The notes: a model not told the origin generated them from the letters alone. A stretch of 6,153 nucleotides of DNA from Gemmatimonadales bacterium (GCA_004525055.1 SPDF01000101.1:1-6153); one strand, 5' to 3'; counted from the stretch's first letter, positions 1 to 6,153 are shown. Numbers and translations: made by a program.

Positions 1-1164
1 GAGCGCCTCTACGAGGAACAGCCGATCTCCTCGCCCGGCATCTGGAACCGGATGGACCACCGTCCCCTCGAGGGCTTCGTCTACGCGATCACGCCGTTCA
101 ACTTCACCGCCATCGGCGGCAACCTGCCGACCGCCCCGGCCATTCTCGGCAATGTCGTCATCTGGAAGCCGGCATCGGCGGCGCTGCTCAGCAACTGGTA
201 TGTGTACAAACTGCTCGAGGCGGCGGGACTCCCTCCGGGCGTGATCAACTTTGTGCCGGGGAGCGCCGCACAGGTGTCGGATCTCCTGCTGGCCGACCGG
301 CGGCTGGCAGGTATCCACTTTACCGGTTCAACCGAGGTCTTTCAGACGCTGTGGCGGACGGTGGGCGCCAACCTCCCCAACTACGCCACCTACCCGCGGC
401 TGGTTGGGGAAACGGGCGGCAAGGATTTCGTGGTGGCCCACCGGAGCGCGGATGCGGAGGCGCTGGCCGTCGCGTTGGTACGGGGGTCGTTCGAGTACCA
501 GGGACAGAAGTGCAGCGCAGCCTCGCGGGCCTACGTGCCGGACAACCTCTGGCCTGCGGTGCGAGACCGGATGCTGGCCATGATGGCCGACATCAAGATG
601 GGGGACGTCGCCGATTTCCGGAACTTTGTGGGCGCCGTGATTGATCGGAAGGCGTACACCAGCATCACCGAATACATCAAGACGGCCAGCAAGGCAACGG
701 GCGTCGAGGTGGTGGCGGGTGGGAAGTACGACGATTCCGTGGGGTACTTCATCGAGCCGACGCTGCTGCGGGCGGAGGATCCGAACTACCGGACGATGTG
801 TGAGGAGATCTTCGGCCCCGTGCTGAGCTTGCACGTCTATCCCGCGGCCCAGTGGGAGGAGACACTGGCGTTGGTGGACAGCACGAGCCCCTACGCCCTG
901 ACCGGATCGGTCTTCGCCCGGGACCGTCGCGTGCTGGCACGGGCGTCGGACGCGCTCCGGAACGCGGCCGGCAATTTCTACCTGAACGACAAGCCAACCG
1001 GCGCGGTCGTGGGGCAGCAACCGTTCGGCGGCGCGCGGGCCAGCGGCACCAACGACAAGGCCGGCTCGATCCTGAACCTGATGCGGTGGATCTCACCGCG
1101 GACGATCAAGGAGACCTTCGATCCGCCGACGAATTACCGGTATCCGTTCATGGATGCCGAGTAG
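1..1164 (+). CDS. Delta-1-pyrroline-5-carboxylate dehydrogenase (L-glutamate gamma-semialdehyde dehydrogenase), 5'-truncated by window edge
   Basis: This NAD-dependent aldehyde dehydrogenase oxidises glutamate gamma-semialdehyde to glutamate, the second step of proline catabolism. The frame is open from base 1, so 387 residues are present. By comparison with family members of roughly 540-560 residues, about 150-170 N-terminal residues lie off the left edge; the Met codon at 52 is internal. Visible signatures are the Rossmann-fold stretch TPFNFTAIGGNLPTAPA, the general-base Glu in GETGGKDF (codon 409-411), the nucleophile in GQKCSAAS (Cys codon 511-513) and the C-terminal PFGGARASGTNDK. Glu and Cys are 34 residues apart, as in the human ALDH4A1 enzyme (Glu314/Cys348, from memory). 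The following Ser and the substrate-anchor loop with PTGAVVG are also typical; the loop has Ala where the mammalian enzyme has Ser. It ends with the family-like YPFMDAE. No proline dehydrogenase gene or domain is visible; one could lie upstream. The P5CDH assignment is strong; pruA/rocA naming is left open. Confidence 0.95.
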   Translation, partial: ERLYEEQPISSPGIWNRMDHRPLEGFVYAITPFNFTAIGGNLPTAPAILGNVVIWKPASAALLSNWYVYKLLEAAGLPPGVINFVPGSAAQVSDLLLADRRLAGIHFTGSTEVFQTLWRTVGANLPNYATYPRLVGETGGKDFVVAHRSADAEALAVALVRGSFEYQGQKCSAASRAYVPDNLWPAVRDRMLAMMADIKMGDVADFRNFVGAVIDRKAYTSITEYIKTASKATGVEVVAGGKYDDSVGYFIEPTLLRAEDPNYRTMCEEIFGPVLSLHVYPAAQWEETLALVDSTSPYALTGSVFARDRRVLARASDALRNAAGNFYLNDKPTGAVVGQQPFGGARASGTNDKAGSILNLMRWISPRTIKETFDPPTNYRYPFMDAE

Positions 1165-1215
1165 GCGGGGCCGTCGAGCGGGTGCCCTGACCGCATCGAT
1201 CCTGGGCGCCACCCG
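1165..1215 (+). other. Short intergenic spacer with a weak hairpin ending at the next start codon
   Basis: This 51-nt spacer contains a possible stem: 1181-1187 can pair with 1204-1210 (7 bp including one G-U), with a 16-nt loop. No T-tract follows, and the stem ends 5 nt before the ATG at 1216. It could be a weak attenuator, or a structure that reduces initiation of the exported protein, or chance pairing in GC-rich DNA. No Shine-Dalgarno-like purine run and no convincing promoter are visible here, so the next gene may be co-transcribed with the dehydrogenase. Confidence 0.2.
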
Positions 1216-1983
1216 ATGCGGCTGACGGCTTGGTTGTCGCCGTTCCTCTTGCTCTCGGGCCCCACCTCGGTGGCCGCCCAGGCGCCGGCCTACACGGCGG
1301 CGACCGTCGACTGTGCGCGGTTCTCGGAATCAATGCGCGGCGAGCTCGAGTCCGCGTTCGGGGCGGTGCGCCGCACGGAGACGCTCGGGCGCGATGGGGT
1401 ACTCGTGGTCCGGGCGGTGCCGGACAGCGTCGGGCTGGCGGTCGAAGCGTGGTACGATACACTCGTGGTCTTTCGCGAGGGCCCGGAAGGCCGCTTTGCA
1501 CCGGACGCCGATGGGATGTTCGGCGGACGATACATTGGCGTCCTCGACCCGACGGGTGACTACCTGGCCAGCGTCACGCCCTTCGTACCCACCGCGTTGC
1601 GGGACATCTTCGATTTCGGCCGAATCCTCATCCATTTCTTTCCACCGTTGCCTCCCAAGCCGCTGTCTCCCGGCGGCGAGTGGACGGACGATGCTGGACT
1701 GACGATTTGGCGGCTCGCCGACAGTGCGTCCACGCGTGGACCCGTGGCCCGCTATCGGTGGATTCGCCGGGACTCCTGGGAGGAAGGGCTCGGTGCCGGA
1801 GACTCCACGATCGTGGTGCATCGCAGCGAAACGGAGAACGGGAGCCTGCAATGGCGGGAGGGGGTGGGGCCGATTGGTTGGGACGGCATGACCGCGGCGA
1901 AGGTAGAGCTGACGAACGGAGCCGGGCAGAGTGCGCTCAGACAGGAATTTCGGGTGCGTCGGGAGCCGGGAGCGTGCCCCTGA
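1216..1983 (+). CDS. Hypothetical exported protein with N-terminal signal peptide
   Basis: The function is not recognised. The 255-residue product begins with a basic-hydrophobic signal peptide, MRLTAWLSPFLLLSGPTSVAAQA; an AQA-type signal peptidase I site lies near residue 23, so the mature protein (~232 residues) is probably periplasmic or secreted. No lipobox Cys is seen. There are no further membrane segments. The mature chain is rich in acidic and aromatic residues. A first part (about 30-135) carries WYDTLVVFREGPEGRFAPDA. A Pro-rich linker (FFPPLPPKPLSPGGEW, 141-156) leads into a second, probably beta-rich part ending near residue 250. Only two Cys remain after processing (33 and 254), one near each end, so a disulfide is possible. 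The signal peptide fixes the ATG start despite the lack of an upstream ribosome binding site. The gene lies 51 nt after the dehydrogenase and ends 102 nt before the TPR start. An extracytoplasmic binding or structural role is only a guess. Confidence 0.82.
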   Translation: MRLTAWLSPFLLLSGPTSVAAQAPAYTAATVDCARFSESMRGELESAFGAVRRTETLGRDGVLVVRAVPDSVGLAVEAWYDTLVVFREGPEGRFAPDADGMFGGRYIGVLDPTGDYLASVTPFVPTALRDIFDFGRILIHFFPPLPPKPLSPGGEWTDDAGLTIWRLADSASTRGPVARYRWIRRDSWEEGLGAGDSTIVVHRSETENGSLQWREGVGPIGWDGMTAAKVELTNGAGQSALRQEFRVRREPGACP

Positions 1984-2027
1984 TTGTTTCCGCAACGCAA
2001 CGCACGTTTTTCGCGGCGCAGAATCTC

Positions 2028-2056
2028 TTGCGTGGATTCCCGGTCCATCCTAATTT
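2028..2056 (+). promoter_or_regulatory. Candidate promoter for the TPR gene
   Basis: A TTGCGT element (2028-2033) is separated by exactly 17 nt from TAATTT (2051-2056), giving a sigma-70-like arrangement with 3/6 matches in each box. Initiation at a purine near 2062-2063 would give a leader of about 23 nt that contains the Shine-Dalgarno at 2073-2077. The surrounding 1984-2060 stretch is visibly more AT-rich than the flanking genes. TAATTTGG also resembles the TAnnTTTG -7 element described for Bacteroidetes, but with one mismatch. The call rests on spacing and position, not on strong box identity. Confidence 0.35.
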
Positions 2057-2072
2057 GGTGCAACCTGCCTCC

Positions 2073-2077
2073 GGAGG
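2073..2077 (+). promoter_or_regulatory. Shine-Dalgarno GGAGG that fixes the TPR gene start
   Basis: GGAGG lies 8 nt before the ATG at 2086, which is the ideal spacing. It decides between this ATG and the in-frame TTG at 1984, which abuts the previous stop codon and has no such site. It is the only clear Shine-Dalgarno among the three start codons visible in the window. Confidence 0.8.
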
Positions 2078-2085
2078 CGCCGCCG

Positions 2086-3204
2086 ATGTCGGAAAGCTTT
2101 CTCAGCTCCGACGAATACGACGAAAACGCTCATTCCCTCTATAACGAAGGCCGGTACGACGAAGCACTGGATCTCCTCCGCGTCGGGGTGACGCTCTATC
2201 CGCACGCAGTCGAATTGCACGTGGGCATGGCGTACGCCTATCTCGCCCGCGAAGAATACGCCTGGGCACGTCGCAGCTTCGACCGTGCCGTTGCACGCGA
2301 TCCCGATCACGAAGACGCCCTCGCTGGACTGGGCGAAACCCTCCTCAAGATAGGCGACCGGGGCGGTGCCCTTGCCGCGTTCGAACGCGTGGTGGCCCTC
2401 GGCTTCCGCGATGACCACGAACTCATGCTCCAACTCGGCCGCGCCCTCTTCCGCGAAGGGTTGCTGGCCCAGGCGCACCGCTTCTTCGAGTTCGCGGTGT
2501 CTTCCCATCCCGATTCGCCGGAGGCCGCCGCGTGCGTCGGCTACGCCTCCCACCGGCTGGGCAACGAGAGCGGTGCCCTCTATTGGCTGCGGCGCGCCCT
2601 CGAGATCGACCCGACGTACGCCGAAGCACGGATCTACCTCGCCAACCTCCTCTACGATCGGGGAGAGTCCGAGGCCTCGCTGCACCACCTTGAGCGGACC
2701 CAGCCCGAAGAGCACTTCGATGAGCTGGCCCTCTGGCGCTATATCGAGTTGAAGAAGTCACTCTACCGTCTTCCCGACGATGATCCCGAGTTGGCACCAT
2801 GGCTTGCCCGGTTGGGCGAGGTGGCCGCCGAACCCGATTCGATCGACATGCTGCTGGCGGAGGTTGAGGCGCTCCTCCCTGACGGCACGCTCCGCGATCC
2901 CAATCAGCTTGAGCTGTTCGGGACGCTGCTCACCGAGCTGCAGGCGATGCAGAAGCGCCCCAATGTCGGGGAATCGCACCTGGTGGCCACCCTGTCGGGC
3001 CACCTGTTCAATGGGACATGGGAGGAAATCCTCCTGCAGATGAAGGCCGCCGACCAGAACGGTTCGTTGGCCTCCCTCGTGGAGTTCATGGCCGGCTTGG
3101 CCCGCCGCGGGCAGGCCGAGACCGGTATCGTCATTCCGGTGACCGACGCCGAGGCGTTTATTCGCGGCAGTTCCGAGGCTGGCGTCCTCCGCATCATCCA
3201 GTAA
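2086..3204 (+). CDS. Tetratricopeptide (TPR) repeat protein
   Basis: This 372-residue, probably cytoplasmic protein has no signal peptide or membrane segment. At least five TPRs follow one another in strict 34-residue register, starting near residues 42, 76, 110, 144 and 178, with a less canonical one before them (about 8-41, containing NEGRYDEALDLL). Typical TPR positions are visible, such as the Gly/Ala at 8, Ala at 20 and the helix-ending Pro in ARDPDH and EIDPTY. The C-terminal ~160 residues (about 212-372) are not TPR-like: they look helical, with many Leu and Glu, and end in AGVLRIIQ. TPR arrays bind partner proteins, but nothing here identifies the partner. The ATG at 2086 is chosen for its GGAGG site, because the repeats begin just after it, and because the 34 residues added by the upstream TTG are Arg/Cys-rich and unlike the rest. 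Glu is mostly GAA in the first half, unlike the GAG preference of the peptidase gene downstream. A hairpin follows the stop codon. Confidence 0.92.
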   Translation: MSESFLSSDEYDENAHSLYNEGRYDEALDLLRVGVTLYPHAVELHVGMAYAYLAREEYAWARRSFDRAVARDPDHEDALAGLGETLLKIGDRGGALAAFERVVALGFRDDHELMLQLGRALFREGLLAQAHRFFEFAVSSHPDSPEAAACVGYASHRLGNESGALYWLRRALEIDPTYAEARIYLANLLYDRGESEASLHHLERTQPEEHFDELALWRYIELKKSLYRLPDDDPELAPWLARLGEVAAEPDSIDMLLAEVEALLPDGTLRDPNQLELFGTLLTELQAMQKRPNVGESHLVATLSGHLFNGTWEEILLQMKAADQNGSLASLVEFMAGLARRGQAETGIVIPVTDAEAFIRGSSEAGVLRIIQ

Positions 3205-3225
3205 CGCACGCCCAACACCACCGAT

Positions 3226-3251
3226 CGCCGGGGCCCTGCGGGGCCCCGGCG
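3226..3251 (+). terminator. GC-rich hairpin after the TPR gene, possible terminator without U-tract
   Basis: A perfect 11-bp stem pairs CGCCGGGGCCC (3226-3236) with GGGCCCCGGCG (3241-3251) around a TGCG tetraloop. It sits 21 nt after the TPR stop codon and 32 nt before the peptidase start. All stem pairs are G-C. No T-run follows, only CATCCAGCCCCTGTTCG, so it is not a classical intrinsic terminator. It may terminate without a U-tract, act as an mRNA 3'-end stabiliser, or help insulate the peptidase gene. The structure is certain from the sequence; its function is inferred. Confidence 0.6.
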
Positions 3252-3272
3252 CGCATCCAGCCCCTGTTCGAA

Positions 3273-3278
3273 TATCTT
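3273..3278 (+). promoter_or_regulatory. Possible -10 element (TATCTT) directly upstream of the peptidase start
   Basis: TATCTT matches the -10 consensus at 4 of 6 positions and lies in the only AT-rich patch of the 79-nt spacer. It is 5 nt before the ATG at 3284, so transcription would begin at or next to the start codon, giving a leaderless mRNA. No convincing -35 box exists at the expected distance, which falls at the edge of the GC hairpin. No Shine-Dalgarno is present either, which fits leaderless translation but does not prove it. Confidence 0.3.
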
Positions 3279-3283
3279 TCGAC

Positions 3284-5902
3284 ATGCCAACGACGAAATC
3301 CTGGACCGCGGGCGTCGTCCGCGAAGTCCTGCCGAACGGCCTGACCCTCCTGGCCCAGCGTGATCCCTCGGCCCCTGCCGTGGCCGTTGTCACCCATGTG
3401 AAGGCGGGATTCTTCGATGAACCCGACCGGTGGGCCGGGATCAGCCACGTCCTCGAGCACATGTTCTTCAAGGGGACGCCGACGCGCGGGGTCGGTGAAG
3501 TCGCGCGACAGACCAAGGCGGCAGGTGGCTACCTCAACGCCGGCACGGCCTACGACTACACCACCTATTACGTGACGCTCCCTGCCGCCGAGCTCGAGGC
3601 GGCGCTCGAGATCCAGGCGGACGCGCTGCAGCACGCCACCCTGGACGGGGACGAACTGGCCCGCGAGCTCCAGGTGATCATTCAGGAGGCGAAGCGGAAG
3701 CTCGACTCGCCCGGGTCGCTGGCGCACGAGACGCTGCACGAGGTGCTCTTCGATCAGCACCGGATACGTCGCTGGCGTATCGGGACGGAAGAGGCGCTGG
3801 CGGGCTTCACGCGCGACGATGTGGCCGGCTATTACGAATCACGCTACGTGCCCGATCGGACGATTGTCGCCATCGTCGGGGACGTCGACCCCGCAGACGC
3901 GCTTCGCGCCGCCCGCGCCCGCTATGCCAGCTGGCCCGCCCGGGCTGCGGGCGTCGACCCGTCGCCGGACGAGCCGCCACGCCGTGATGTGCGTGCCCGG
4001 ACTCTTCGTGGACCCATCACCCTCGCCCAATTGGTGCTCGGCTGGCGAACCGTCTCTGCGCTCCATCCCGATGCGGCAGCCCTCGATCTGGCCGCTGCCG
4101 TTCTCGGCAGCGGACGGGGGTCCTGGCTCTACGGCAGCGTACGGGCGCCTGGGTTGGCGACCGGCATCTCCGCATTTCACTACTCCCCCACGGAAGTCGG
4201 CGTATTCAGCATCAGCGCGGAGCTCGAGCCCGAGCGGTTGCCGGCTGCCCTCGATGAAATTGCGAAGGCGGTGCTCGCCCTCCGAAGCGCCGGGCCCACC
4301 GATGCCGACATCGAGCGCGCCCGTGCACTCCTGCTGACGCAGTGGGGGCGCCGCCTGGAGACCATGGACGGGCGCGCGAGCGCACTCGCGTCCGCCGAGG
4401 CCCTGCGCGACGTGGCGCTCCTCGACGAAGAGTTCGCGCAGCTGTCCGCGGTCACTCCTGCCGACGTGCAGCGCGTGACCGAGCAGTATCTCCTTCCCGA
4501 CAGTGTCGGGGCGGTGGCCTACCTGCCAGACGGCCGGGGAAGTGATCTCGAGGTCGGTGCGCTCACCGCTGCCTTCAGGCGGCCGGTGGTGGTGCGCGCG
4601 GCGCCAGGAACCGAACCGATCCCGAGTGTGCGCCGGGTGAATCAGCGCCCCGGTGGGCAGACCACTGCTGGCGTATTGCATGTGCCGCTCGCTGGCGCTG
4701 ACCTCCTGCTCCGCAGGAAGACGGGCGTGCCGGCCGTGTCCCTCGGGGCGTATGTCAGGCGCAGCGGCGCAGAGACGCCGGCCGAGGCGGGGCTGGGGTC
4801 GCTCGCACTCCGAAGCGCGATCCGTGGTGCCGGGGCGTATGACGCCGAACAGCTTGCCCTCGCCTTCGAACGCCTGGGAGGGAGTCTCGGGGCGACGACC
4901 GCCACCGACTGGCTCGGCATGGGCACCACCGTGATGTCCGAAGGCCTGGCGCCTGCCGCCGCGCTGCTTCGCCTGGCGCTGGATGAGCCGCGCCTGGCGG
5001 AGTCGGAAGTGACGCGCGAGCGCGACCTGATGTGCGAGGAGGCGCGGCAGGTGGCGGACGACACCTTCCGGTATCCGTTCCAACTCGCGTTCCGGGGTGC
5101 ATTCGGAGATAGCGCGTATGGACTGCCAGCCTCCGGGCTTGAAGAGACGCTCCAGAGCCTCACGCCCGCTCGCGTGGGGGCCTGGCACCGTGACGCGGTT
5201 CGGGGGCACCGGCTGAGCGTCGTGGCGGTCGGCGACTTCGAGCCGGAGCGGGCCGCCGACGATCTGACCGCTGTGTTCGGCGACTGGCGGAGTGAGTCAC
5301 GAGCTTCCGAGTCACCTGTCATCTGGATCCCGGGTGCCTCGCCCGTCGAACGCGTGGTGGAGCTTGGCAAGGCGCAATCGGCCTTCGCGATGCTGTTCCC
5401 CGGGCCGGCGCGGCGGGATCCGCGACGCTACGCCGCGGAGGTCTGGGCCGCGGTCGCGAGTGGTCTCGGCGGACGGCTCTTCGATGCACTGCGAGACCAG
5501 CGCTCGCTCGCCTACACCGTGCTGGCGTTTGCCTGGCCGCGGCTGCGGGCCGGGGCGCTTGGCACCTACATTGCCATGGCGCCGGAGCGGGAGGACGAGG
5601 CGCGCGAGGCGATGCTGGAGGAGTTGGCGCGTTTCGCGAATGCGGCAGTCACCCCCGACGAACTCCGTGGCGCCATCGGGTATCTCGCGGGGCAGGCGGC
5701 GGTGCAACGCCAGAGCGCAGGCCACGTGTCGTCGGAGATCGTGGACGCCTGGATGTTGGGGCAGGGACTCGAGGAGCTTGAGGATCCGGGGGCGCCGTAC
5801 CGCCGAGTGACGGCGGAGGCGGTCTGGGAGGTGGCACGGGAGTCACTGGTGCCGGAGCGCCGTGCCGAAGGAGTGGTCCGGGGCACCGGCGGTGGGCGCT
5901 AG
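3284..5902 (+). CDS. M16-family zinc metallopeptidase, two-half single chain (insulinase/pitrilysin-like)
   Basis: This 872-residue zinc protease is built from two M16 halves that should close as a clamshell around short peptides. In the first half, the inverted zinc motif HVLEH gives His55, catalytic Glu58 and His59; Glu135 in VIIQEAKR is the third ligand, 76 residues after His59 as the family's HxxEH-x(74-76)-E rule demands. The first half's M16_C-like region covers about 165-345 (GYYESRYVPDRTIVAIVGDV). The second half (about 465-850) keeps the fold but has GLGSLALRS where HxxEH would be, so it binds no zinc. It does retain the Arg/Tyr pair Arg737 and Tyr744 in LRDQRSLAYTV, spaced 7 apart as in insulin-degrading enzyme. 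The length fits two ~430-residue M16B units joined in one chain. No signal peptide is seen, so the enzyme is probably cytoplasmic, although some relatives are exported. The ATG at 3284 lies just before the beta-strand that opens the domain; no in-frame alternative is better. Its stop overlaps that of the convergent gene. Confidence 0.95.
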   Translation: MPTTKSWTAGVVREVLPNGLTLLAQRDPSAPAVAVVTHVKAGFFDEPDRWAGISHVLEHMFFKGTPTRGVGEVARQTKAAGGYLNAGTAYDYTTYYVTLPAAELEAALEIQADALQHATLDGDELARELQVIIQEAKRKLDSPGSLAHETLHEVLFDQHRIRRWRIGTEEALAGFTRDDVAGYYESRYVPDRTIVAIVGDVDPADALRAARARYASWPARAAGVDPSPDEPPRRDVRARTLRGPITLAQLVLGWRTVSALHPDAAALDLAAAVLGSGRGSWLYGSVRAPGLATGISAFHYSPTEVGVFSISAELEPERLPAALDEIAKAVLALRSAGPTDADIERARALLLTQWGRRLETMDGRASALASAEALRDVALLDEEFAQLSAVTPADVQRVTEQYLLPDSVGAVAYLPDGRGSDLEVGALTAAFRRPVVVRAAPGTEPIPSVRRVNQRPGGQTTAGVLHVPLAGADLLLRRKTGVPAVSLGAYVRRSGAETPAEAGLGSLALRSAIRGAGAYDAEQLALAFERLGGSLGATTATDWLGMGTTVMSEGLAPAAALLRLALDEPRLAESEVTRERDLMCEEARQVADDTFRYPFQLAFRGAFGDSAYGLPASGLEETLQSLTPARVGAWHRDAVRGHRLSVVAVGDFEPERAADDLTAVFGDWRSESRASESPVIWIPGASPVERVVELGKAQSAFAMLFPGPARRDPRRYAAEVWAAVASGLGGRLFDALRDQRSLAYTVLAFAWPRLRAGALGTYIAMAPEREDEAREAMLEELARFANAAVTPDELRGAIGYLAGQAAVQRQSAGHVSSEIVDAWMLGQGLEELEDPGAPYRRVTAEAVWEVARESLVPERRAEGVVRGTGGGR
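5899..5902. other. Overlapping convergent stop codons (CTAG)
   Basis: The palindrome CTAG holds both stop codons: TAG at 5900-5902 for the + strand peptidase, and TAG on the - strand (bases 5901-5899) for the cyclic-nucleotide-binding protein. The two genes therefore overlap tail-to-tail by 4 bp, and no untranslated sequence separates them for a conventional bidirectional terminator. Confidence 0.9.
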
Positions 5903-6153
5903 AACATCGACATCGCGAGGATGGAGCGGAGATTGTCGTTCGTGGCACGGAGCCGGATCGAGAGCAGGCGCACCATGGAGCGCAGGACCTTACCGGCGAG
6001 GTCTGGGTTCAGGTCCAACACGATTTCGAGGTCGGCCCGGCTGATGGTGAGCAGACGGCACCCACCATTGCTGATGGCGTCGGTCGAGCGCTCCGAGCGA
6101 TCGAACACCGCCATCTCGCCGAAGCAGGCTCCCGGCTTCAGGATGGCCAGCGC
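5899..6153 (-). CDS. Cyclic nucleotide-binding domain protein, C-terminal part (N-terminus off the right edge)
   Basis: The frame is open to the right edge, so 84 C-terminal residues are seen; the Met encoded at 6114 is internal to a conserved motif and not the start. The fragment covers the end of a CRP/FNR-type cNMP-binding beta-barrel. It has LKPGACFGEMAVFD, in which the Glu of FGE normally contacts the ribose, then SERSTDA, in which the Arg normally contacts the cyclic phosphate. The strand CRLLTISRADLEIVL and the long C-helix (DLAGKVLRSMVRLLSIRLRATNDNL) follow. The phosphate-binding cassette looks intact, so ligand binding is plausible; cAMP or cGMP cannot be distinguished. The protein stops 13 residues or so after the helix (ILAMSMF), with no helix-turn-helix, so it is not a standard CRP-type DNA-binding regulator. 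It could be a stand-alone sensor or the C-terminal domain of a larger protein. It converges on the peptidase gene with a 4-bp overlap. Confidence 0.88.
   Translation of the reverse strand, partial: ALAILKPGACFGEMAVFDRSERSTDAISNGGCRLLTISRADLEIVLDLNPDLAGKVLRSMVRLLSIRLRATNDNLRSILAMSMF

Noticed and set aside
328..1020. A 230-codon open frame on the - strand, antisense to the dehydrogenase
   Set aside because: It is a shadow of the conserved aldehyde dehydrogenase frame; the translation is His/Arg-rich and matches no family.
1330..1995. A 221-codon open frame on the - strand, opposite the exported protein
   Set aside because: The + strand frame has a proper signal peptide and balanced composition; the antisense translation is Arg/Pro-rich and has no start signals.
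1973..2011. Possible terminator after the exported protein: CGTGC (1973-1977) with GCACG (2002-2006), followed by TTTTT
   Set aside because: The stem is only 5 bp with a 24-nt loop, and an alternative 6-bp pairing (1954-1959 with 2000-2005) competes. The T5 tract is suggestive, but the hairpin is too weak to call.
2050..2715. A 221-codon open frame on the - strand, opposite the TPR gene
   Set aside because: The + strand frame has clear TPR repeats in register, so this is an antisense shadow.
3839..5209. A 456-codon open frame on the - strand, antisense to the peptidase
   Set aside because: It lies wholly inside a confidently identified gene, its translation is Arg/Gly/Pro-rich with no recognisable domain, and long antisense frames are expected in GC-rich coding DNA.
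5884..5894. Small hairpin CACC-GGC-GGTG just before the peptidase stop, as a bidirectional terminator
   Set aside because: It is a 4-bp stem with a 3-nt loop, lies inside coding sequence and has no adjacent T or A tract.
1..6153. Mobile element, CRISPR array, tRNA/rRNA, toxin-antitoxin or defence system
   Set aside because: No transposase or integrase motifs, spaced direct repeats, terminal inverted repeats or RNA-gene signatures were seen. All of the sequence outside three short spacers is coding.

Overview
The window is GC-rich DNA with almost no spare sequence. Four genes run left to right on the + strand and a fifth enters from the right edge on the - strand. The protein repertoire, dense packing and style of the exported hypothetical protein suggest an environmental bacterium, possibly Gemmatimonadota. 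That placement comes from general sequence character, not from a marker gene, and is tentative.

Layout: (1) 1-1164, the C-terminal ~70% of a delta-1-pyrroline-5-carboxylate dehydrogenase (proline catabolism), cut by the left edge. (2) 1216-1983, a 255-residue protein of unknown function with a signal peptide. (3) 2086-3204, a TPR-repeat protein with its own plausible promoter and a strong Shine-Dalgarno sequence; its start is at 2086, not at the upstream in-frame TTG at 1984. (4) A perfect 11-bp GC hairpin at 3226-3251. (5) 3284-5902, an 872-residue single-chain M16 zinc peptidase with an active N-terminal half and a degenerate C-terminal half. (6) 5899-6153 (- strand), the C-terminal end of a cyclic-nucleotide-binding-domain protein without a following DNA-binding domain. 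Its stop codon overlaps that of the peptidase within a shared CTAG.

The genes do not form an obvious pathway. Proline oxidation, a secreted unknown, a TPR scaffold, a peptidase and a cNMP sensor look like ordinary chromosomal neighbours. I see no mobile element, CRISPR array, tRNA, rRNA, toxin-antitoxin pair or recognisable defence system, and I did not find a new system here. The points worth a second look are small: the tail-to-tail stop overlap, the possibly leaderless peptidase start, the division of catalytic residues between the two peptidase halves, the uncharacterised exported protein, and the TPR start and promoter.
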